A stretch of DNA of 64,000 bases, taken from assembly GCF_003024385.1 (NCBI RefSeq), contig NZ_PVZN01000001.1:372001-436000 (forward strand), written 5' to 3'. The notes under the pieces are model-generated. The model saw nothing but the letters and a program-made list of their open reading frames with translations, made no database searches and had not been told where the DNA came from. The position numbers were made by a program, and so were the translations under genes. The DNA comes from Pseudomonas sp. BBP2017. GTDB taxonomy: Bacteria > Pseudomonadota > Gammaproteobacteria > Pseudomonadales > Pseudomonadaceae. Positions 16,666 to 26,071 of this stretch are shown in pieces (position 1 is the stretch's first letter; each line of letters starts with the position of its first letter).

Positions 16666-17868
16666 ATGTCAATTGATGTACCGATAGAGACCAAGGCCCA
16701 ACGCCTGGGGAACATGATCAATAGCTACCTCTTGCCGTTAGGCTGGCTGATCATCCTCACAGGGATGTTCTGGGCCGGGGAACGAGCGATGTACCACAAG
16801 CTCTATTACATTTTCCTGGCCTTCCCCACCCTCCTGGCTTTGATCCTGCAACCGCGATTACTCAAACCCCTGACCAGTAACCCGCTGTTTATTGCCTTCC
16901 TGGCCTTCAGTGCCTACACCCTCCTGAGCATTGCCTGGTCCGACACGGAAAACTCAACAGGCAGTTTGCTCAAACGACCGTTGTACATCGCGATGCTACT
17001 GCTTTCTGCGGGGATCATCGCTCTGCGCAACCCTGCGCAACTGGAGCAGTGCACGCGTCTGGCGGCCATCTTCGTCGCATTGGTGGCAGGTCTGGCGCTG
17101 ATCTACTTCATGTACTCCAAGCTGCCCTACGCAGGCAACCGTTTAAGCGGTTACGGCGCGCTCTACAACCCCTTGCTCACCGCCCATGTATTCGGTGCAT
17201 TCGCCGCATTCTGGCTGGGATCATGGTTCCAGGCACGCAACGTGTTGAGCCCACTGCCGATTATCTGCCTGGCGCTACTGGGCGCAGCGATCCTCGCAAC
17301 CGGATCACGGACGCCATTGGTGGGGCTGGCGGCAGCCATGGGGTGGCTGATGATCGTCGGCGACCGACGCCGTAGCTTGATTGCCATAGGGGTGGTTGCT
17401 CTTGGCATAATGGTCGTTGCACTGATTCACCCCGAAGCCATCACCCAGCGCGGCGTATCCTACCGCCCCGCCATCTGGATGGAGTCGCTGCGCCAGATCA
17501 GCGAGCATCCATGGTTGGGCCATGGCTTCGACTCACCCATGACGGTGATACTTCCAGACTTGAGCAAAACCCTCGCCGACCCGCACAACATCGAACTGGG
17601 CGTGTTGTACTCGGGCGGTATCTTGGGGTTGGCGTTGTGGATGACGCTGTATGGCCTGGCGATGTACTTCAGCTGGGTCCACCGCAAGCAACCCGCTGTC
17701 ACCCTCGCGGCGACCTGGCTTATCTTCGGCTTTGCTTCGGGGCTGACCGAAGGCAGTGCCTTCATGTCACGCCCCAAAGAGCACTGGTTTCTGATCTGGA
17801 TACCGCTGGCCATGGTCTATGGCCAATCGCTGATCCACTGGACGCGTAGCCGGGCAGTCAAGAGCTGA
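16666..17868 (+). CDS. O-antigen ligase/polymerase family membrane protein (Wzy_C)
   Basis: A 400-residue protein with about ten to twelve membrane segments. The Wzy_C region is near residues 205-345, with ATGSRTPLVGLAAAMGWLM, the periplasmic loop containing WMESLRQISEHPWLGHGFDSP, and DPHNIELGVLYSGGILGLA. The PH-N motif in that loop (DPHN) holds the His seen in WaaL-type ligases. Such proteins attach or polymerise O-antigen or exopolysaccharide at the periplasmic face. No other lipopolysaccharide operon genes adjoin it except the convergent glycosyltransferase, whose end overlaps this gene by 11 bases. Confidence 0.85.
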   Translation: MSIDVPIETKAQRLGNMINSYLLPLGWLIILTGMFWAGERAMYHKLYYIFLAFPTLLALILQPRLLKPLTSNPLFIAFLAFSAYTLLSIAWSDTENSTGSLLKRPLYIAMLLLSAGIIALRNPAQLEQCTRLAAIFVALVAGLALIYFMYSKLPYAGNRLSGYGALYNPLLTAHVFGAFAAFWLGSWFQARNVLSPLPIICLALLGAAILATGSRTPLVGLAAAMGWLMIVGDRRRSLIAIGVVALGIMVVALIHPEAITQRGVSYRPAIWMESLRQISEHPWLGHGFDSPMTVILPDLSKTLADPHNIELGVLYSGGILGLALWMTLYGLAMYFSWVHRKQPAVTLAATWLIFGFASGLTEGSAFMSRPKEHWFLIWIPLAMVYGQSLIHWTRSRAVKS

Positions 17869-18748
17869 TCAGCCTCCAGATACCGCGCAAGGTTTTCTTG
17901 TTCCAGTACTTGACCGGGATTTCCGCCAGGATTTCCCGCGTCAACGCCTTGTCACGGTTGGCGTACTTGAGCACCATGGAGTTGCGGAAATTCATGCACA
18001 CCTTTTCGTACTGCGGGTGATCACGGAACACCTCGTAGGTTTTCAGTACGTTATCCACCATGAACCGGCCGTTCTTGAAGGTGTTGGTGGGGTGATCACG
18101 GTATTGCGCCAGCACCTCGCCAAGCACGTCGATGAAGTAACCGGCACGAGCAATCGCCAACTCGATATAGACGTCCTCCAAGCGAATGTTCGCATTGAAG
18201 CCGCCGACCTTATCCAGGGCTTCACGGCGCAGCATCAACGTCGCGGCCATGGGCCCGGGCTTGCGATCGAGAAACAGGTCGTCAAAATCCAGGCGGCGAA
18301 AAGGCAGATTTCGCTTACGCTGCTCGCGCGGGCCCATCACCCGACCATCCTGGTCAATGGTTTCGATATTGGCCGAACAAATACCCACTTCAGGTTTGCC
18401 CTGCATGTACTCCACTTGCGTGGCGATTCGATGGGGAACCATGATGTCGTCGGATCCGAACGGGACAATCAACTCGCCCCTTGCACGCTCAATCGCATCA
18501 TTCAGCGTACAGGCCAAGCCCTTGTTGGCCTGAAAGCGCAAATCGAAACCATGCGTTTCCTGGAGCCGCTTCAGGATCGCCGGGCTTTCATCCGTCGAAC
18601 CATCATCAATGACGAGCAACTCGATATTGGGATAGGTTTGGTTGATGACACTATTGACGCTTTTTTCTATATAGCGCGCGTGATTGTAAGAAGCGATGAT
18701 TACTGTCACCAACGGTGTGTCAGAAACATCGTGACGTTGAGCAGACAT
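17858..18748 (-). CDS. Family 2 glycosyltransferase
   Basis: A 296-residue GT-A glycosyltransferase: VTVIIASYNHARYIEKSVNS at residues 14-33, the nucleotide-binding VIDDGSTD (47-54), and the metal-binding GSDD (98-101). The second half (about 180-290) contains the acceptor side. It has no signal peptide or membrane anchor, so it acts on the cytoplasmic face. It converges on the O-antigen-ligase-like gene with an 11-base tail overlap, and the two may work on one surface glycan; the sugar is not predictable. Confidence 0.9.
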   Translation of the reverse strand: MSAQRHDVSDTPLVTVIIASYNHARYIEKSVNSVINQTYPNIELLVIDDGSTDESPAILKRLQETHGFDLRFQANKGLACTLNDAIERARGELIVPFGSDDIMVPHRIATQVEYMQGKPEVGICSANIETIDQDGRVMGPREQRKRNLPFRRLDFDDLFLDRKPGPMAATLMLRREALDKVGGFNANIRLEDVYIELAIARAGYFIDVLGEVLAQYRDHPTNTFKNGRFMVDNVLKTYEVFRDHPQYEKVCMNFRNSMVLKYANRDKALTREILAEIPVKYWNKKTLRGIWRLISS

Positions 18749-19203
18749 AAAAAAACCCTAAATTCAATCCGTGCTGCATTAGTAATTTTCAGCTTATATT
18801 TGCGAATGTCGCGCTCAAGCTCACAAGCCTCGACTAATAGCCGAAGGTGCGGGTGTAATACCGCTTATCTTATCATTAGTTGCATCGATGATCTCTGTGT
18901 AGAACCTTCAGTCTAGATGAAGGCGACCTCAAACGATACCGGCTTGCTTGGGACCGCTGCTCGCCACCAGGGATCAAGGCATGGTGGACGCTCATGATTG
19001 CCCCCTTGGCTCTGTCGCAGGAGCGGGCACCAGAACGGATCGCCCCAAGGTAGATAACCGCCTGAGCCATTGTCTTGCGGTCGAACGTCTGGCTTTCCTG
19101 ATAAACTATTACGCCCTTTTGCACGATGCGAATGTGTGCGGCATGCGCCGCCTTCGAGAAAAGCAAAACCAGCGGTAAACATTAGCAAATGAGAAGCGTG
19201 TAG
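18749..19203. other. Intergenic region between glycosyltransferase and dusA
   Basis: A 455-base divergent gap. The part next to the glycosyltransferase (about 18750-18900) is more AT-rich than its surroundings and may hold that gene's promoter. A 96-codon minus-strand frame at 18876-19166 has no recognisable domain or ribosome-binding site. I see no tRNA, attachment site or repeat. Confidence 0.55.
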
Positions 19204-20214
19204 ATGCAGACGAACCAAGCAGAAAACCTGGTAAACCCAATGAATCCGGTAGCTAGGCGGTTTTCTGTTGCGCCGATGATGGATTGGACCGACCGCCATT
19301 GCCGCTTCTTCCTGCGCCTGCTTTCCAGCAACGCCCTGCTCTACACCGAAATGGTCACCACCGGCGCCCTCCTGCACGGCGACGCTGAGCGCTTCCTGCG
19401 TCATGACCAAGCCGAGCATCCGCTGGCTCTGCAACTGGGCGGCAGCGTGCCGGCGGATCTCGCTGCGTGCGCCAAACTGGCACAAGACGCTGGCTACGAT
19501 GAGGTCAACCTCAACGTTGGCTGCCCGAGCGACCGGGTGCAGAACAACATGATCGGCGCCTGCCTGATGGGCCATCCGGCGCTGGTCGGCGATTGCGTCA
19601 AAGCGATGCAGGATGCGGTGCAGATCCCGGTGACGGTCAAGCACCGTATCGGTATCAATGGCCGCGACAGCTATGCCGAGCTGTGCGATTTCGTCGGTCA
19701 GGTGCGTGATGCCGGCTGCCGCAGCTTTACCGTGCACGCACGCATTGCGATCCTTGAAGGTTTGTCGCCGAAGGAAAACCGCGAGATTCCACCACTGCGC
19801 TACGACGTGGCAGCACAGTTGAAGGCGGATTTCCCAGAGCTGGAGATCATCCTCAACGGTGGCATCAAAACCCTGGCCGAGTGCCAGGAGCACCTGCAGA
19901 CGTTCGACGGGGTGATGCTCGGACGCGAGGCGTACCACAACCCCTATGTACTGGCCGAGGTCGACCAGCAGTTGTTCGGCAGTCAGGCACCCGTGATCAG
20001 CCGCAGTGAAGCCCTGGCCAAGCTGCGCCCCTACATCGCCGCACACCTGGCTGCCGGCGGCGCCATGCACCATGTCACCCGCCACATCCTCGGTCTCGGC
20101 CAAGGCTTCCCGGGGGCGCGCAAGTTCCGCCAGTTGCTCTCGGTGGACATCCACAAGAGCAAGGATCCACTGGCGCTGCTCGATCAGGCCGGCGAGCTGT
20201 TGCAGGGCCGCTAG
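19204..20214 (+). CDS. dusA: tRNA-dihydrouridine(20/20a) synthase DusA
   Basis: A 336-residue FMN enzyme that reduces uridines 20 and 20a in the tRNA D-loop with NADPH. The TIM-barrel start RFSVAPMMDWTDRHCRFFLR (19-38), the catalytic cysteine Cys107 in NLNVGCPSDRVQ, and the flavin site ILNGGIKT followed by GVMLGREAYHNP are all present. Start at 19204 or at the in-frame ATG 19240; neither has a strong site, and I kept the longer. dusA is a known integration target for some phages, but here the gene is whole and no integrase follows. Transaldolase lies 122 bases downstream. Confidence 0.95.
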   Translation: MQTNQAENLVNPMNPVARRFSVAPMMDWTDRHCRFFLRLLSSNALLYTEMVTTGALLHGDAERFLRHDQAEHPLALQLGGSVPADLAACAKLAQDAGYDEVNLNVGCPSDRVQNNMIGACLMGHPALVGDCVKAMQDAVQIPVTVKHRIGINGRDSYAELCDFVGQVRDAGCRSFTVHARIAILEGLSPKENREIPPLRYDVAAQLKADFPELEIILNGGIKTLAECQEHLQTFDGVMLGREAYHNPYVLAEVDQQLFGSQAPVISRSEALAKLRPYIAAHLAAGGAMHHVTRHILGLGQGFPGARKFRQLLSVDIHKSKDPLALLDQAGELLQGR

Positions 20215-20336
20215 CTCCGGAACCTGTGCACACTTGGACACTCGAAGGCTTATCTTCGCCCCGCCTGCCAGCCAGCCCTTGAGCGGCTGGCAGCGCTCGG
20301 GTAATGTCGATCCATTGCACAGGACAGAGCACGCCC

Positions 20337-21263
20337 ATGACTTCCAAGCTGGAACAACTCAAGCAGTTCACCACTGTGGTTGCCGACACTGGTGATATCG
20401 ATGCCATCAGCCGCCTGAAACCGGTCGATGCCACCACCAACCCGTCGCTGCTGCTCAAGGCCGCGGCCATGCCCGGTTATGCCGACTTGCTCAAGCAGTC
20501 AGTCGAGCACAGCAAGGGTGACGTCGGTCTTGCCTGTGACACCTTTGCCGTGGCGGTTGGCGCCGGCATTCTCAAAGTGATTCCAGGGCGCATCTCCACC
20601 GAGGTCGATGCGCGTTTGTCCTTCGACCAACCCGCGCTGCTGGCCAAGGCCAGGCAGTTGATCAATCTGTACGATAAGGCCGGTATCGGTCGTGATCGTG
20701 TGCTGATCAAACTCGCCTCGACCTGGGAAGGCATCCGCGCCGCCGAAGTGCTTGAGAAGGAAGGCATCCAGACCAACCTGACCCTGCTGTTCTCTTTTGC
20801 CCAGGCCCAGGCCTGTGCCGACGCCGGGGTGTTCCTGATTTCACCGTTCGTGGGTCGTATCTACGACTGGTACAAGAAATCCACCGGCAAGGAATACGTC
20901 GGCGCTGAAGATCCGGGCGTGCAATCGGTTACGCGCATTTACGATTACTACAAGACCAATGACTACAAGACCGTGGTCATGGGGGCAAGTTTCCGCAATA
21001 TCGGCCAGATCGAGCAACTGGCCGGCTGTGACCGGCTGACCATCAGCCCCGAGCTGCTGCAGCAACTGAGCGAAGATCAGGGCGAGCTGCCACGCATCCT
21101 CAAACCGGGCAACCAAGGTGAAACCCGTCAGCACTTGAGCGAGGCACAGTTCCGCTGGGCTTCCAACGAAGATGCCATGGCCACTGAGAAACTGGCCGAG
21201 GGCATTCGTCAATTTGCCCGGGATCAGGAGAAGCTGGAGGCATTGCTCGCGGCAAAAGCTTGA
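20337..21263 (+). CDS. tal: Transaldolase
   Basis: A 308-residue class I transaldolase of the pentose phosphate pathway, moving a dihydroxyacetone unit between sedoheptulose 7-phosphate and glyceraldehyde 3-phosphate. The Schiff-base lysine is Lys125 in [25 protein letters not shown] (30-42) and [13 protein letters not shown] are family signatures. I placed the start at ATG 20337 ([10 protein letters not shown]) with AGGA upstream, rather than the in-frame GTG-type extension to 20304. A REP hairpin follows the gene. Confidence 0.96.
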   Translation: MTSKLEQLKQFTTVVADTGDIDAISRLKPVDATTNPSLLLKAAAMPGYADLLKQSVEHSKGDVGLACDTFAVAVGAGILKVIPGRISTEVDARLSFDQPALLAKARQLINLYDKAGIGRDRVLIKLASTWEGIRAAEVLEKEGIQTNLTLLFSFAQAQACADAGVFLISPFVGRIYDWYKKSTGKEYVGAEDPGVQSVTRIYDYYKTNDYKTVVMGASFRNIGQIEQLAGCDRLTISPELLQQLSEDQGELPRILKPGNQGETRQHLSEAQFRWASNEDAMATEKLAEGIRQFARDQEKLEALLAAKA

Positions 21264-21332
21264 TACAAAACCGCATTTGCCACTGAGGCAAGGGATGCTG
21301 AGTATCCATCCTTTTTTGCAGCCTTGAGACCT

Positions 21333-21389
21333 CATCGCGGGTCAAGCCCGCTCCTACCCTGTCTGTAGGAGCGGGCTTGACCCGCGATG
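21333..21389. repeat. REP hairpin with perfect 25-bp arms
   Basis: 21333-21357 and 21365-21389 are exact inverted copies with a 7-base loop. The core is CGCGGGTCAAGCCCGCTCC. It lies between tal and the PhoD-like gene and fits the abundant REP elements of the P. putida group. The palindrome ends 27 bases before the start chosen for the phosphatase gene. Confidence 0.9.
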
Positions 21390-21416
21390 CTTTCGATCGT
21401 GTTATCCGAGATGTTG

Positions 21417-23321
21417 ATGCCTGAACCTTCCGTATTGCCCGCAGTATTGGCCGGCCCCTTGCTACGCCGCCTGGAACCTACGCGAATGGTGTTCTGGCTG
21501 GTCGGCTCGCAAGCGCTGCAACCGACCTTATCGCTGAGCTGTCCGGGCATCACGCCCAACCTCGATTGCCAGGTCATCGCCATCGGCCGTCAGGCGTTCG
21601 TGCACCTGATCGACATCCACCTCGACAACCCGCTGCCCTGCGATGTGCAGATCGACTATGACCTGATCCTGCAAACCAGTAACGGCGCTCAAGGTATCGC
21701 CCAATGGGCCCCACACCTGCTCTACGACGGCGCCCGGCAACCCAGCTTTGTCCTGCATTCACGCCTTGAACAGCTGCTTCACGGCTCCTGCCGCAAGCCT
21801 CACCACCCGGCCGCCGATGGCCTGCTCTGCGCTGATCGCCTGCTGATGGAAGGCACCGACCCCAAATCGCGCCCGGCGCTGCTGATGATGAGCGGCGATC
21901 AGATCTACGCCGATGATGTCGCCGGGCCGATGCTGCGCGCGATACATGCGCTGATCGAACGCCTGGGATTGTTTGACGAGGCGCTGCGGGGTGCGGTGGT
22001 CGATAACAGCACCGCGCTCTATCAGCACCCGGCCAGTTATTACCACCGCGCAGATTTACTACCGGCGCTGGAAAGCAACGTAACCCTGCGTGAGCGCTTC
22101 TTCGGCGGCGCGCGCAAGCCGATTTTCACCAGCAGCAATGCCGACAATCACCTGGTGACCTTTGCCGAGGTAATGGCCATGTACCTACTGGTCTGGTCGC
22201 CAGTACCCTGGTCGCTGATCGACCCGCAAATGCCATCTGGACTTACCGCTCAGCGCCAGGACCGCTACCGGCAGGAACAACAGCTGATCCGCGGTTTTAT
22301 CAGCGGCCTGGGCGGTGTCGCCCGTGTGCTGGCCCATGTGCCAAGCCTGATGATCTTCGACGATCACGACATCACCGACGACTGGAACCTGTCTGCGCAA
22401 TGGGAAGAAACCGCCTACGGCCACCCCTTTTCCAGGCGCATCATCGGCAATGCCTTGCTTGCTTACCTGCTATGCCAGGGCTGGGGCAATGATCCCGATG
22501 CCTGCCGCGAGCTTGTGCACAAATGCCAGACGCTGAGCCACAGCGCCCTGTACGACCAGCGTCTGGACGCCTCTTTGCAGGACGCGCTGATCGATGAAGT
22601 GCTGCGCTTTCAAGGCTGGCAGTTCGTACTGCCGAGCAATCCACCGCTGCTGGTGCTCGACACCCGCACGCGTCGCTGGCGCAGCGAAAGCAACTTCAAC
22701 AAGCCTTCTGGCCTGCTCGACTGGGAAGCCCTGAGCGAACTACAGCAGGCCCTGCTCGATCACCCCTCGGTGATCATCGTGTCGCCTGCACCGATATTCG
22801 GCGTCAAGCTGATTGAGACCGTGCAGCGGGTGTTCAGCTGGCTGGGCTACCCCCTGCTGGTCGATGCTGAAAACTGGATGGCCCATCGTGGTGCGGCACA
22901 GGTGATTTTAAATATCTTCCGACACTCGCGCACACCAGGGCATTACGTGATTCTCTCAGGTGACGTGCACTATTCCTTCGTCTACGAAGTACTGATCCGT
23001 CATCGCCAGCGCAGTCCGCACCTATGGCAGATCACCAGCAGCGGTATCAAGAACGAGTTCCCGCGGCGCCTGTTGGACACCTTCGACCGCCTTAACCGTT
23101 GGCTTTACTCACCCCGCTCACCGCTCAACTGGTTTACCAAGCGCCGCCAGATGGAGGTAATCCCTCGCACGCCCAGCAACAGCAAGGCCGGCGAGCGACT
23201 GTGGAACAGTGCAGGCCTGGGCCAGGTGTTTTTCAATGAGCAGGGGCAACCTCAGCGGATTTACCAACTCAATGCCAACGGTGCGGCACCGACCGAGTTC
23301 CCACCCAGGACAACGGATTAG
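21417..23321 (+). CDS. PhoD-like metallophosphatase
   Basis: A protein of about 634 residues with metallophosphatase motifs in order: MSGDQIYADD (near residue 155), FDDHDITDDWN (near 315), and LSGDVHYSFVYEV (near 510). These fit the alkaline-phosphatase-D/PhoD-like family. I see no Tat or Sec signal peptide, unlike secreted PhoD, so it is probably cytoplasmic. In-frame ATGs occur at 21387 (inside the REP hairpin), 21411 and 21417; I prefer 21417 because codons inside the repeat are unlikely to be genuine and GAG lies upstream. The substrate is unknown. Confidence 0.82.
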   Translation: MPEPSVLPAVLAGPLLRRLEPTRMVFWLVGSQALQPTLSLSCPGITPNLDCQVIAIGRQAFVHLIDIHLDNPLPCDVQIDYDLILQTSNGAQGIAQWAPHLLYDGARQPSFVLHSRLEQLLHGSCRKPHHPAADGLLCADRLLMEGTDPKSRPALLMMSGDQIYADDVAGPMLRAIHALIERLGLFDEALRGAVVDNSTALYQHPASYYHRADLLPALESNVTLRERFFGGARKPIFTSSNADNHLVTFAEVMAMYLLVWSPVPWSLIDPQMPSGLTAQRQDRYRQEQQLIRGFISGLGGVARVLAHVPSLMIFDDHDITDDWNLSAQWEETAYGHPFSRRIIGNALLAYLLCQGWGNDPDACRELVHKCQTLSHSALYDQRLDASLQDALIDEVLRFQGWQFVLPSNPPLLVLDTRTRRWRSESNFNKPSGLLDWEALSELQQALLDHPSVIIVSPAPIFGVKLIETVQRVFSWLGYPLLVDAENWMAHRGAAQVILNIFRHSRTPGHYVILSGDVHYSFVYEVLIRHRQRSPHLWQITSSGIKNEFPRRLLDTFDRLNRWLYSPRSPLNWFTKRRQMEVIPRTPSNSKAGERLWNSAGLGQVFFNEQGQPQRIYQLNANGAAPTEFPPRTTD

Positions 23322-23360
23322 TCAGTAAGCGCAGGCGCCGCAAGGCGCCTGAGAGCCGGA

Positions 23361-23843
23361 TCAGGTACGTTCGAGGGCGTTGACCAGGTCGTGGAAGGCT
23401 TCGCGATTGGAATCGTTCAGGCCCATGAGGATCTTGTGCGCTTCCAGCACCTTGGAGCGCACTACGTCTTCATTCTGATCCTGCGAGGGCAGATCGGTCA
23501 GGCACTCGGGGCATGGAATCGGCCGATCAACGATGTTGAACACCTGATCGAAGCCCATCGACTGCAACAACCGCGAGATGTCCGGATTGGTGGTCACCAC
23601 TGTCGGCAACAACCCGACCTTCTGGCGCGACAGGATCGAGAGCTTGGCCAGCAAACCCAAGGTGGTACTGTCGATGCTTTCGGTTTCAGTCAGATCAATG
23701 ACGATCGCCGAGAAATTCAGCGCCGTGAAGATCTTTTCAATAGTCGCATCCAGCGCCGAACACAAGGTCAGGCGCACTTCGCCGACAAACTTCAGAACGA
23801 AGGTGCCGCTCTGTTCGGCGAACTGGATTCTTCCCGTACTCAT
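23361..23843 (-). CDS. hsbA: Anti-anti-sigma factor HsbA (STAS domain)
   Basis: A 160-residue STAS protein. The phosphorylation loop is LTETESIDSTTLGLLAKLS, with Ser56 at the position reported for P. aeruginosa HsbA. A C-terminal extension of about 60 residues follows the STAS fold, also as in HsbA. In P. aeruginosa, HsbA switches with its phosphorylation between the anti-sigma factor FlgM and a diguanylate cyclase, linking swimming and biofilm. It overlaps the hsbR stop (ATGA at 23840-23843), so the partner proteins are coupled. Confidence 0.88.
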   Translation of the reverse strand: MSTGRIQFAEQSGTFVLKFVGEVRLTLCSALDATIEKIFTALNFSAIVIDLTETESIDSTTLGLLAKLSILSRQKVGLLPTVVTTNPDISRLLQSMGFDQVFNIVDRPIPCPECLTDLPSQDQNEDVVRSKVLEAHKILMGLNDSNREAFHDLVNALERT

Positions 23844-25024
23844 TGAAGGTTCCTGCTCAACACCAATAGGGCGATATCATCCGGCATCTCCCCAAGCGTA
23901 GCCAATCCGAATCGTTGGCGCAGCCCATCCAGGCTACCACCCGCAGCCTTGACGATTTCAGGCAAGGCCGCTTCTTTATCTTTGAGTGTTCCCCCAGGCA
24001 AAAGGTCCAGAATGCCATCAGAGAGCAGGGTCAGGCTGAACTGCGGTGGCAACTCCAGGACATGATCCTGGTAGGTCGCCTCCTCAAACAGTCCGACCGG
24101 CAATCCGCGGCCCTCCAGATAGCGACTCTGGCCCGGGGTATACAGCACCGGCAACGGTAAGTGGCCACCAATGCTGTAGGTCATCAGCCCGGTGTCTTCA
24201 TCAATCACCCCGCCGACCATGGTCACATGCTTGCCCAGCTTGCAGTTGATCAGGCCGCGGTTGATGTGGCCGAGCACTTCCGAGGGTTTGAAATCGCGCA
24301 ACCTGGAGTTGCGCTTGAATTCGAACAGCAGCCGGGTAGTCATGAACTTCAGCAACACGGTAACGAACGCCGAAGAGGCGCCGTGACCGGAAACGTCCGC
24401 CAGGTAGAAGGCGATACGTCGCTCGTCAACCCGGAAATAGTCGGCAAAATCACCCGACAGGTACAGCGATGGAATGATCTGGTGCTCGAACGACAGCCCG
24501 TCGGCCACCCAGGGACTTTCCGGCAGCATATTCATCTGCACCTGGCGCCCGGCTGTCTGATCTTCCTGCAACAGGTGCAGGCTGGCTTCCAGTTCGCGGT
24601 TGGCGGTTTCGAGCTTTTCCCGGTAACGCTGATTCTCGAGCACCAGGCGAGCGCGATCCAGTGCACGACGCACCGAATGCTCCAGCACCGCAAGGTCTTC
24701 CAGGGGCTTGATCAGGTAGTCGGCAGCGCCCAGGCGCAACGCCTCTACTGCATCGTTCATGACCCCGGCACCGGAGACCACGATCACCGGCAACTCGGGC
24801 GCGCGCTCGGTAACCTGGCGAATCAACTCCAGACCGCCCATTTGCGGCATGCGCAGATCGCAGATCACTAGATCAGGCTGTTCCTGTTCGAAGACCTGCA
24901 GGCCCTGCTGGCCATTACTCGCTTGCAGGACACTGAAACCACTGTCTTCAAGGTAGGCGGCAAGACTGGCACGTACGACGTCGTCGTCATCGATTATCAG
25001 CAGCGTGGCACTGGTTTTCTGCAT
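23840..25024 (-). CDS. hsbR: Response regulator-PP2C phosphatase HsbR
   Basis: A 394-residue fusion: a receiver domain (residues 7-125, phosphoacceptor Asp56 in LVICDLRMPQ, acidic pocket IDDDD), a coiled linker (about 135-180), and a SpoIIE/PP2C phosphatase domain (about 190-390, FYLADVSGHGASSAF, then LLSDGILDLL). It matches HsbR, which acts on HsbA. The start ATG 25024 (MQKTSATLLI) begins directly before the receiver fold; an upstream GTG at 25081 is possible but adds a non-conserved stretch. The histidine kinase that feeds it is not in the window. Confidence 0.88.
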   Translation of the reverse strand: MQKTSATLLIIDDDDVVRASLAAYLEDSGFSVLQASNGQQGLQVFEQEQPDLVICDLRMPQMGGLELIRQVTERAPELPVIVVSGAGVMNDAVEALRLGAADYLIKPLEDLAVLEHSVRRALDRARLVLENQRYREKLETANRELEASLHLLQEDQTAGRQVQMNMLPESPWVADGLSFEHQIIPSLYLSGDFADYFRVDERRIAFYLADVSGHGASSAFVTVLLKFMTTRLLFEFKRNSRLRDFKPSEVLGHINRGLINCKLGKHVTMVGGVIDEDTGLMTYSIGGHLPLPVLYTPGQSRYLEGRGLPVGLFEEATYQDHVLELPPQFSLTLLSDGILDLLPGGTLKDKEAALPEIVKAAGGSLDGLRQRFGLATLGEMPDDIALLVLSRNLQ

Positions 25025-25363
25025 GTGGGCAAACGGCGCCAGAATTAGGTTGGTGTAGGCGGCTCGACAAGGCATGAGCACACATACTGGATTCGCTTCT
25101 AGCCACTCTTATATGAGTTGTAGGACAAGACAGGCTGTCCGGCAACTTGCAGAGGTGCCCTGTAAGGCGCAGACGGTACTCCCATCCGCTGGGGGTTTCA
25201 AGGGTACGCCGATGCTCGCGGCTGCTCTTTGCAGGGTAAATCACTGGGAGTTATAAAAACGTCTTTAGCTGCAACCTAATGGAAGGATGAGATTGTCAGC
25301 ATGCGCTGAACCGCAGCCATGAAAAAGGCGACCCTAAGGCCGCCCTGTTCGTTGGCGTACGGA
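25025..25363. other. Intergenic region between mlaA and hsbR
   Basis: These 339 bases separate two minus-strand genes. The right part holds the likely mlaA terminator (25322-25344); the left part should contain the hsbR promoter. I see no short gene. Confidence 0.5.
25322..25344 (-). terminator. Probable mlaA terminator
   Basis: Read on the minus strand, GGCGGCC and GGTCGCC flank a short loop with one mismatch, followed by TTTTT. It lies about 20 bases after the mlaA stop. Confidence 0.6.
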
Positions 25364-26071
25364 TTAGAAATCGTCTTTGACTTCGCCATCCTTGACCTTG
25401 AACTCGCGGCTCTGCAGGTAAGCATTGCGAATGAATACGTATTTGTCGCCGCGGATCAGCTTTTCCGCCGACAGCAAATTGGCACGGGTATCGACGACAT
25501 CCACAGAACGCGCGCTGTTGCGGGTCGGCACGTGATCAATGTAGCGGTAGGGTTCGGTGTAAGTGTCCGGATACTTGCCGATAGCGTCACGCACCGTGCT
25601 TGGACCGAGCAATGGCAGCATCACGTAAGGACCACTGCCTACCCCCCAGTAACCGAGGGTCTGACCGAAGTCTTCATCGTTACGCTGCAGGCCCATTTTA
25701 GTGCCGACATCGAAGAAACCGCCCAGCCCGAAGGTGGTGTTGACGATCAACCGTGCCGTGTCGACACCGGCGGCATGCGGCTTGAACTGCAGGATGTTGT
25801 TGGCCAGGTTGGTCACGTCGCCCAGGTTGAGGAACATATTGTGGATGCCATCTTCCAGGAACTGCGGGGTGATCGCCTGGTATCCCTTGGCCAACGGCTT
25901 GAGCGCGTAGGTGTCAACAGTGTCGTTGAAGGTAAAGATCGGCCGGTTGATGCTCTCCCACGGATCTTCCTCGGTCGCCGCCTGGGCTGCGCCCATTGGC
26001 GCCAACAGCAGGCTGGCACAGACACAGGCCCGGGTCATCCGATTGATCACGCCTGTACCGATCCTACGCAT
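25364..26071 (-). CDS. mlaA: Outer-membrane lipid asymmetry protein MlaA (VacJ)
   Basis: A 235-residue MlaA/VacJ protein, which removes phospholipids from the outer leaflet of the outer membrane and hands them to MlaC. The family core is EEDPWESINRPIFTFND (34-50), the ring region around LANNILQFKP, and FGQTLGYWGVGSGPYVMLPLLGPST. The signal peptide ends APMGAAQA before ATEEDP with no Cys at the cleavage site, so unlike E. coli MlaA it seems to be processed by signal peptidase I rather than lipidated. The other mla genes are not nearby. It is divergent from a HAD-like gene. Confidence 0.92.
   Translation of the reverse strand: MRRIGTGVINRMTRACVCASLLLAPMGAAQAATEEDPWESINRPIFTFNDTVDTYALKPLAKGYQAITPQFLEDGIHNMFLNLGDVTNLANNILQFKPHAAGVDTARLIVNTTFGLGGFFDVGTKMGLQRNDEDFGQTLGYWGVGSGPYVMLPLLGPSTVRDAIGKYPDTYTEPYRYIDHVPTRNSARSVDVVDTRANLLSAEKLIRGDKYVFIRNAYLQSREFKVKDGEVKDDF

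Noticed and set aside
18876..19166. Possible 96-residue gene in the dusA upstream gap
   Set aside because: No ribosome-binding site or recognisable motif, and Ser/Arg-rich composition typical of random frames.
19204..20214. dusA as a prophage or island attachment site
   Set aside because: dusA is complete, and no integrase or repeat of its end is seen in the window.
18913..20241. 442-codon minus-strand frame
   Set aside because: Antisense to dusA, which has full catalytic motifs; the antisense product has no domain character.
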